Below are positions 57,641 to 64,000 of a stretch of 64,000 bases of DNA, in pieces (the first letter of the stretch is position 1; the number at the start of each line of letters is the position of its first letter). Origin of the DNA: Marisa cornuarietis (lineage: Eukaryota; Mollusca; Gastropoda; Architaenioglossa; Ampullariidae); the NCBI GenBank assembly GCA_004794655.1, contig SMMW01000596.1, positions 558,001 through 622,000 on the forward strand, in the 5' to 3' direction. A model generated the notes under the pieces. It saw nothing but the letters and a program-made list of their open reading frames with translations. It was not told where the DNA came from and did not search any database. Position numbers and translations under genes: made by a program.

Positions 57641-59404
57641 ATCGCTTTGCTGTAATTCCATTCGGTTGTTCTTCTTTATATTCCATTGAACTGGTGGTAG
57701 AGTTAGGGGTTGAGGTCCCTGCATCTGGCGTTGGAATTGCGCGCGTGTGGTAACCGCTGCTGTTGGTTCTGACTCTTTCTCTTGTACATCAAATACCACC
57801 CGTTTTGTACCTCTCGTGTTTCCAATGATTAGATCGACAACTGGATTTTCGATGACACAACATTTCAGGTCTCCATTGAAGAAAGGTGTCTCTACTGGAA
57901 CACGTGCTAGAGGGAAGGTTTCAACGTTTCCACCAAAGGTAATACAAGATTGTTTCCCGTTCAGTCGGTCTTGAGGTTGAACCAAGGAGGCTCGTATACC
58001 GGAGATGGTTGCACCTGAGTCGCGTAGCACCTTAACTTGCTGTCCCCTAATCCGTCCTGGATACAGATGTAGTTTACCCAATTCCTCCTCGTCGGTGACT
58101 GAACACATAATAGCAACATTGGCTGGGGTTGGGTTGCTCTCATTTTTCCAATTTCCATTTGTGTTATCTTGGGGTCGATAGCTTGGACAAACCTTCGCTA
58201 TATGTCCAAGTCCTCCACAGTTGAAGCAACGTCGTGGTGGTTTCCAACGATCAGGATGACAAGGGCTGTTTCGATCATATATGGTCGTTGGTGCTTCCTT
58301 CGGAACTGTTCTTATTGGTGGGGAGTGGGGTGGAGTCCTCCATGATTCATTCCTTCTGTAGGGAGGAGTATTTCGTTGTCTTGAAGATCGAGGAGAAGTA
58401 AATTGGTGTCTGTCCTGCTTTGGGCGAGCTGGCGGTGAAGAAGGAGGAGTGGCTTGTCCCACATTTGCGAACATGATAGTTTCTGTTCGTCTTGCCGGAG
58501 ATTTCTGGGGGTGTGCTTGGCGATAACGTTCAGCACTGTCAATCATTTCATTAGCGTTCTGAAAATCTCTTTCTCTCAGAAATACGGCTAAATCTCTAGA
58601 TACACTTTGCAGTATTTGTTCTCTGACTAGCAGATCATGCAATCCTTCATAAGTTTTTTGGACTTTGGATAAGTCGATCCACCTGTTGAACAATCCGATT
58701 AGTCTGGCTTGAAAAGAATGCATTGACTCTTGAGATTGGGGTTTCACCGATCTAAATTTTTCTCTGTAACCTTCGGCGGTGCACTGAAACTTGAGTAATA
58801 GTTCTCTTTTGAGCACATCATAATCCACGGGGCCCTGTACACATAGGTTATCATATAGCTGGAGGGCTTCTCCGTGAAAAGAAGTGGCGATTTGTAATGG
58901 CCAGATATCTCTGGTCCATTTAAGGGACTGCGCCTGAGCCTCAAATCGATTCAAAAATGCGTTGATATCGTCTTCGTCCTCTTTGAAGGCGGGGAGTTTA
59001 TGTGTGAGTCCTTTTGGGGTTTGGTTCCCATTACTCCTCGTCGCGCTGGAATCGGTCTCTCTCTCTAAACGTAGTTTCTCTAATTCGAACTGACGCTCGG
59101 CCTCTCTTTCTCTTGCGGCCCTTTCAGCTTCTTTTTCTTTAGCTATCCTGTCAGCTTCTTTTTCTTTAATCTAGCTTCTGCTTCTCTCTCTTTGTCTAAT
59201 CTTTCTGCTTCTTAATCTTTCTGCTTCTTTCTCTCTGGCTAATCTTTCTGCTTCTTTCTCTCTGGCTAATCTTTCTGTATATCTGTCCTGCCTTTCAATG
59301 CACTGAAATACATACTTTGTAAGGGCTTCTTCTTTCAATCCCAACAGTTGTCCTTCTTTCATAAAGTCGGCTACCTCCCTAACGGATTCAGCCATGGTTA
59401 ACAC
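57640..59404 (-). pseudogene. Gag and protease part of the Gmr1-like element
   Basis: The start MAESVREVADFMKEG (59395) is followed by charged repeats of LAREKEAER. A frame break near 59165 separates this from the long downstream frame. That frame has a SCAN-like capsid region (LLVREQILQSVSRDLAVFL), an RNA-binding zinc knuckle CFNCGGLGHIAKVC (about 58187-58230) and a protease-like RDSGATISG (about 57995-58025). SCAN domains are known to derive from Gmr1-like gag, which supports the clade. Confidence 0.78.
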
Positions 59405-60140
59405 CTATCCAACACAATTACTCTAGTGTGTTTACAAAAAGGGAGCACCCTACTATCTAAGCTTCTAATAAGGCAGAAAATACAACCAGAATTGCAATAA
59501 GTCTAAGCTACTGGCATGTCAACATCAATCAGGCAAAAAAATTATCTTCAAGGAATGCAACTGGGTTACAAAATAACATCAATAGCAGTCTTAACTTGTT
59601 CAAAACTAGTCACTCAGATTTCTAGATCTATTAACAATCCTAAAGTACCGTACGAGTACATCAAAATAATCCAAGGGCGACAACTTATTCAAACATCCAA
59701 TGACTTCACATAAATTAATAAGTGAACACGCAAGGCCCAGAATTATTTTTTTTTTATAAAAATAAAACAAGACAGATAACTACAGGATAGAGAACATCCA
59801 CTCTCACTTTCGGTTTCTGCATACACTTTCACACAGAATAGTGAGCTTGGAAAATAAAGACGAGAGGCAAAGTAGAAACAGAGGCTAATTCCTTACTACG
59901 GGTAGAACTTTACACACCCGTAGACCCGTGAAGCTGGAGACGGGGAAACTGCACCACGCCCAACATGTAACACTTAAACACTGAGCAAATATAAATAAGT
60001 ACAACCGCTTTGCAAAATTCTCAAAGATAAATAATTAACTGCCAACCTTCTACCACTAAGTCCCAGGGGAATCACAAACACTGAATCGAAGACACACTTT
60101 CACCCGACTCTGTACCAAACGAAACAAACCCACGACAGGT
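59405..60140 (-). other. 5' leader of the Gmr1-like element
   Basis: The region between the primer site and the gag start on the minus strand. No coding sequence is seen. Confidence 0.6.
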
Positions 60141-60156
60141 CACGTCGGGGTCACCA
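60141..60156 (-). promoter_or_regulatory. Primer-binding site, tRNA-Trp type
   Basis: The minus strand reads TGGTGACCCCGACGTG, complementary to the 3' end of animal tRNA-Trp, one base after the LTR end. Confidence 0.75.
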
Positions 60157-60157
60157 A

Positions 60158-61053
60158 TGTCACGAACGCACGGAAAGTGTGGACAGGTCACACACAACAC
60201 ACACTGACCTCACAGCCTTCTTCACGTGTCCTTTCACACAACAAAATACAAAGACCTGCACATGGGCTCGAACGTTTCTATTAATCGGGTGAACGTAAAT
60301 ATATACTTTACTAAATAACAACAGAAAACTTCAGCACAAATATTCTACACTGAGTTTGCACCGAAACAAATATATCTAAGCAGTTTATATTAAAGTCCTT
60401 CAAGTTCTCTCTTCTTCTGTTGTTGGGGAGGGGAAAGGGTCGACACGGCAAACAGTTCCCCTCTTTCAGTCTTGCTCTCTGGCGTTGATCATACGGACAG
60501 CCTACATTCACCAAATAACTCCGACAGTCTAACGGCAGACAAATGATCAAGTCAATAAAAATTCCACAGTAGGTAAATCCACACAGTTCTACGATCTTCT
60601 CAAGAGATCACACAGCAGTTGAGAAAATTAGTAAATCGAGGAACCACACAGATAATATTTCTCCACACAGTTCTACGATCTTCTCAAGAGATCACACAGC
60701 AGTTGAGAAAATTAATAAATCGAGGAACCACACAGTTAATATTTCTCCACCCAGTTACTCTTTCTCCATACAGTTAATATTTCTTTACACCGTTAATATG
60801 TATCCACACAGTTACTATTTATCCACACAGTTGCTATTTCTTCACACAGTTAATATTAATCCACACAGGTACTATTAATTCCAACCTCTGTACCAAATTC
60901 TTCTTTCTCCCAGACTCTCACGTCTGCTTCTTCTTCCAATTTCTAAACAACGCCCCCTATCAACATTCAAACCAGGGGTCATAATCGCTATTCAATCAAG
61001 GGCGACAACCTCGTTACTTCGACGTTCATGGGTGATAACACATGTTCATAACA
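60158..61053 (-). repeat. 5' LTR of the Gmr1-like element (896 bp)
   Basis: TG...CA ends on the minus strand. It contains a variable array of CCACACAGTTAMTATTTMT motifs and an 82-base tandem duplication (60581-60662 and 60663-60744). Only its first 248 bases are present in the 3' copy. Confidence 0.8.
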
Positions 61054-61194
61054 CTGCTATGGTTTAAACGTTTGTACATCGAAACACTGTGGGTATTAAA
61101 ATATCTTATAAATGCCTGAAATGTGTGGCTTAAGGCTTAAGAGTATGCTGTAGACACAAAGAACTCGCCAATACCGAACTGAAGATCGGTGCTT

Positions 61195-61196
61195 CG

Positions 61197-61248
<52 letters not shown>

Positions 61249-61250
61249 TG
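61195..61250. repeat. (GTGC)n tetranucleotide microsatellite
   Basis: About thirteen GTGC/TGCG units in the end of the domain 24 intron, 130 bases before the exon 38 acceptor. Confidence 0.93.
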
Positions 61251-61380
61251 TGTCCATGCAGTTTTGAGTGCAGCGCGCATACTGACTACCGGCAGCTCTA
61301 GGACTTGCTGGATCACGTGACGTTAACAGTCCATTAGACATGTTAGCACTTACTGTCTTCACTACAAACTGTTGCTACAG

Positions 61381-61520
61381 GTTCGGTCAGGGTCAGGGCA
61401 GGATCTGGCTGGACAACGTTGGCTGCCTGGGGATGGAGAGGCGGCTACAGGACTGTGCCTTTAGAGGCTTCAGCGACAACACCTGTCACCATTTCAAGGA
61501 TGCGGGCGTCATCTGCTCAG
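61381..61520 (+). CDS. Exon 38: SRCR domain 24, second half
   Basis: The acceptor is GTTGCTACAG at 61380 (phase 2) and the donor is GTGAGC at 61521 (phase 1). It reads FGQGQGRIWLDNVGC, RLQDC, DNTCHHF and AGVICS, a textbook SRCR second half. The frame is still open with a good donor, so the gene continues past the window. Confidence 0.88.
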
Positions 61521-61810
61521 GTGAGCGCTACATATTGAGGGAGACTAAATGTAACATCACACGTACACTCCAATGAAGACTAGAGTAACATCACACGTAC
61601 AGAATCAAAGTTAACTTCTTGCTAATTCTAAACAAAATGTCTGTGAGTGTACACAAGGGATAACTCAGAACTGAACTGTTTAGTTGATTGGTCAACGACC
61701 CGTTTAAATTAGGGTGAAAAAAGACATAAGCAGGCATAAGACATCAAATGGATATACATATATGTACATTCGTATCATTACTACCACTCAGCTTATGGTC
61801 CCCCAAACAC

Positions 61811-62808
61811 ATCCACACACACACACACGCACACACCCACACACACACACACGCACACACCCACACGCACGCACACACACACACACACACTGTTCATGAG
61901 TTGACCATTACTTCTGATATAAGTCATCACAACGTTCATGACCACCATACCTCCATTTCAATCGGTGGAAGACCAATCTGCAACCTACGCTTTGCAGATG
62001 ATATAGATCTGTTAGCAGGTACAAACAAGGAACTGCAAGACCTCACCAACAGACTGACAGACAGCTCAAACGCATATGGAATGGAGACCAGCACTGAAAA
62101 AAGCAAAGTTATGATCAATGGCAACGGCAAAGAGGAGATCTATATGAACGGGGTACAACTCGAAGAGGTAAGTAGCTTCAAGTACTTGGGAGCCACCCTC
62201 CCCAAGGACGGCAGCTCCACGCAAGATATCCGCATCAGGATCGCAACAGCAACAGCAGCAATGGCTAGGCTAGATAGGATCTGGCATAGCCACAAGATAA
62301 GGTTCACTACCAAGTACAGGCTATACAAATCCCTGGTAGTGCCGATCCTGCTCTACGGATGCGACACGTGGACTCTACTCGCCGAAACAGAAAGGAGAAT
62401 CCAGGCATTCGAGCACAAGTGTCTGGGGAGGCTGCTCCGGATCTCATACAAAGAACACAAAACCAACGACTTTGTAAGAAACAAGATTGCCGCTCTCGTA
62501 GGACACCAGGAACCTCTACTATCAACAGTCAAGCGACGTAAGCTGGTCTTCTTTGGCCATGTGACTCGGCACGACACCTTGTCGAAGACTATCCTTCAAG
62601 GCACCTTGGAGGGTGGCCGACGCCGCGGAGGTCAGAGAAAGAACTGGCTTACGAACGTCAAAGACTGGACTGGTCGTCCTGTACAGGACCTGCTGACTAT
62701 TGCCCAAAATAGGCAAGAGTGGCGGGCCCTGTCAGTTGCAGCGTCTATCCATGTGCTCCCCCCAACGCCGGGTGCCAGGCAAGGGACGACTGACTGACTG
62801 ACTGACAT
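61811..62808 (+). mobile_element. RTE-like non-LTR 3' half behind a CA microsatellite
   Basis: After a CA/CACG repeat (61811-61890) the frame reads ICNLRFADDIDLLAG, SFKYLGATLPKDGSS, VVPILLYGCDTWTLL, KLVFFGHVTRHD and GGRRRGGQRKNWLTNVKDW, the C-terminal half of an RTE-like RT. It is open for about 300 codons and ends in a (TGAC)n tail (62791-62808). The 5' half is missing. Confidence 0.78.
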
Positions 62809-62973
62809 CACAACGTTTGAAGTCATGCGAGCTTTGATCATGGACTCAACTAAAATGGTCTACCAAAGACAGGCACATTACATTCGATATAATATAACAC
62901 CTACACTCACACAAACCATTCTTCCTTTCCCCTATCTCTTTTCTTCCATACAACATACATGCACACGCACGCG

Positions 62974-63185
62974 TTAATGCGCGCGCGCGCACACACACAC
63001 ACACACACCCGTATTAGGCCATCGGCCCCAGCTGCTTTGAGAAACCAAACCTGTGAATCTAACCTTTTCTATGTCACTAAAAGCTGTCAGACCCCAGACT
63101 TCGGAAGAATATAACAGCATAGGTAGGACCTGGGTATCAAATAGTTTAAATATACTAGGATTCAGGTTACCTAACCTCCACATCG
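62974..63185 (-). mobile_element. Non-LTR family A fragment
   Basis: The minus strand reads SIFKLFDTQVLPMLLYSSEVWGL, matching the same block of the element at 1.7 kb (KLFDAQVIPMLLYASEIWGL). About 200 bases, next to a CA/CG repeat. Confidence 0.72.
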
Positions 63186-63379
63186 TTCTCAGCAGCTGAG
63201 CTTCTCTTTCTTTTCCTTTTTAGCACTTTCGTGGAGTGCAGTCGTAAGAGATAGTTTAGTTCCTTGGTTGTGTTTTCTTTTTTTCATCACGAGTGTATTT
63301 TTGTAATCTTTTCGAGCTTGATTGTAGGTTTCTTTACTTGCCCTTGACTGTGTTCGAGTATATTCGCGGAGTAATTTTC

Positions 63380-63940
63380 TAGCGCATAAACAAGGCCAGG
63401 CATGCTTTTAACACCCTACGCCCCATCTGGAACTCCCGAGCATTATCCCTCCGCAGTAAGACCCGCATCTTCAACACCAATGTGAAGGCAGTCCTACTGT
63501 ATGGCACCGAAACCTGGAGAGTGACAAATGCCATCAACAACAAGCTCCAGACATTTACCAACCGATGCCTTCGCCATATTTTGGGAATAAGATGGCCTGA
63601 AAAGATCTCCAATAGCAGCCTGTGGAAAAGAACTAACCAAAGTGCCACTAGTCAAGACATCAAAAAGCGCAAGTAGGGCTGGATAGGACACATCCTGCGC
63701 AAACCAGCTGACACCATTGCCAGGCAGGCACTTGAATGGAACCCTCAGGGGAAGAGGAGAGTTGGGAGGCCAAAACAGACTTGGAAAAGATCAGTAGAGA
63801 GCGAGGCAAACGATGGCGGAACCACATTGGCCCAACTGAGGGGGGGGGGGCTGCCCAAAACCGGATCCGCTGGCGAGGTGTTGTTGCGGCCCTTTGTTCC
63901 TCGAGGAGTAGCAAGGAATGATGATGATGATGATGATGAA
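63380..63940 (+). mobile_element. RTE-type 3' end fragment with (GAT)n tail
   Basis: It reads AVLLYGTETWRVT, FTNRCLRHILGIRWPEKISN, then after a stop GWIGHILRKPADTIARQALE and GKRRVGRPKQTWKRSVE, and ends in TGATGATGATGATGA (63920-63939). It is related to, but clearly different from, the RTE at 39.8-41.5 kb. Confidence 0.8.
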
Positions 63941-64000
63941 TTTTCTAGCGCTGTGTTTCTTTTCACGGCATTCCTTATCGAACCACTTGGCACCTGATGT

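Larger units (their letters stand above)
55956..61053 (-). mobile_element. Gmr1-like Gypsy LTR retrotransposon with its integrase/RT region replaced
   Basis: On the minus strand the 5' LTR (61053 to 60158) begins TGTTATGAAC and ends GTGACA. A tRNA-Trp type primer site follows. Then come gag with a SCAN-like capsid and a zinc knuckle, and an aspartic protease. Next is a coiled-coil ORF where integrase and RT are expected, then the RNase H end, a purine tract (about 56204-56216), and a 248-base truncated 3' LTR (56203-55956). RNase H next to the 3' LTR, with no integrase after it, fits Gmr1-like elements, in which integrase precedes RT. It is an old, inactive copy filling the intron of domain 24. 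Confidence 0.82.
7596..61520 (+). other. Gene span: secreted multi-SRCR-domain protein, 38 exons seen, 3' end outside window
   Basis: This is a gene model built by reading splice signals. Exon 1 codes a signal peptide and exons 2-38 code 24 SRCR domains in one open frame of 7,945 bases. All boundaries between domains are phase 1, each domain is 306-411 bases and divisible by three, and the in-domain introns (phases 0, 1 and 2) each join compatibly. SRCR domains are extracellular disulfide folds of about 100 residues found in scavenger receptors, DMBT1-like proteins and invertebrate immune proteins. Most domains here have six cysteines (group A pattern). No transmembrane segment, protease domain or stop codon appears before the last donor at 61521, so the C-terminus is unknown. 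The locus could instead be two or more adjacent genes, but no second signal peptide or terminator is visible. I do not recognise a named orthologue. Confidence 0.85.

Noticed and set aside
56816..58954. The 712-codon minus-strand frame as an independent host gene
   Set aside because: Its first two thirds are gag and protease with a zinc knuckle, and it lies between LTRs with a tRNA-Trp primer site. Only the coiled-coil tail may be of host origin.
61748..62797. The 349-codon plus-strand frame as a host gene
   Set aside because: The start is translated CA repeat. The rest is the C-terminal half of an RTE-like RT with a TGAC tail.

Overview
This window is animal nuclear DNA, most likely from a mollusc or other lophotrochozoan. 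Genes are split by introns with GT-AG signals, microsatellites are abundant, and the non-coding space is packed with non-LTR and LTR retrotransposons, a tRNA-derived SINE and several terminal-inverted-repeat elements. The organism call is inference; nothing here is a species-diagnostic marker.

The one host gene I can support lies on the + strand from about 7.6 kb to beyond 61.5 kb. It encodes a secreted, tandem scavenger-receptor cysteine-rich (SRCR) protein. I reconstruct 38 exons: a signal-peptide exon followed by 24 SRCR domains. Eleven domains are single exons and thirteen are split by an intron inside the domain. Every boundary between domains is phase 1, every domain totals a multiple of 3 bases, and the phases match at all 37 junctions if one donor is GC instead of GT. 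The coding part seen is 7,945 bases (about 2,648 codons), with no stop and no membrane segment, so the 3' end lies beyond the window. Domains 2-23 fall into a repeating order of three domain types (b-c-a), flanked by canonical domains 1 and 24.

Layout: 1-3115, a decayed non-LTR element plus an L2-type 3' end. 3116-7595, upstream sequence with microsatellites and copy 1 of an unclassified dispersed repeat. 7596-25286, exon 1 to domain 9; the introns hold an RTE fragment split by a MITE, an L1/Tx1-like fragment split by an L2 end, and a 133-bp inverted repeat. 25287-34491, a 9.2-kb intron with a decayed Gypsy element (LTRs, PBS, PPT and 4-bp target duplication visible) whose 3' LTR carries an inserted L2. 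34492-39337, domains 10-14 and the start of 15, with a SINE. 39338-45550, an intron with an RTE, an L2 split by a Kolobok-like element carrying THAP-domain remnants, and a Foldback-like element. 45551-55875, the rest of domain 15 to the first half of 24. 55876-61380, an intron with a Gmr1-like Gypsy element whose integrase/RT region is replaced by a coiled-coil ORF. 61381-61520, the end of domain 24. 61521-64000, three more non-LTR fragments.

The SRCR protein is probably an extracellular recognition or adhesion protein; that role is known for the family, not shown here. Most of the length of this gene is intron filled by successive layers of transposons. Uninterrupted copies of several host repeats in the same window allow the order of insertion to be read.
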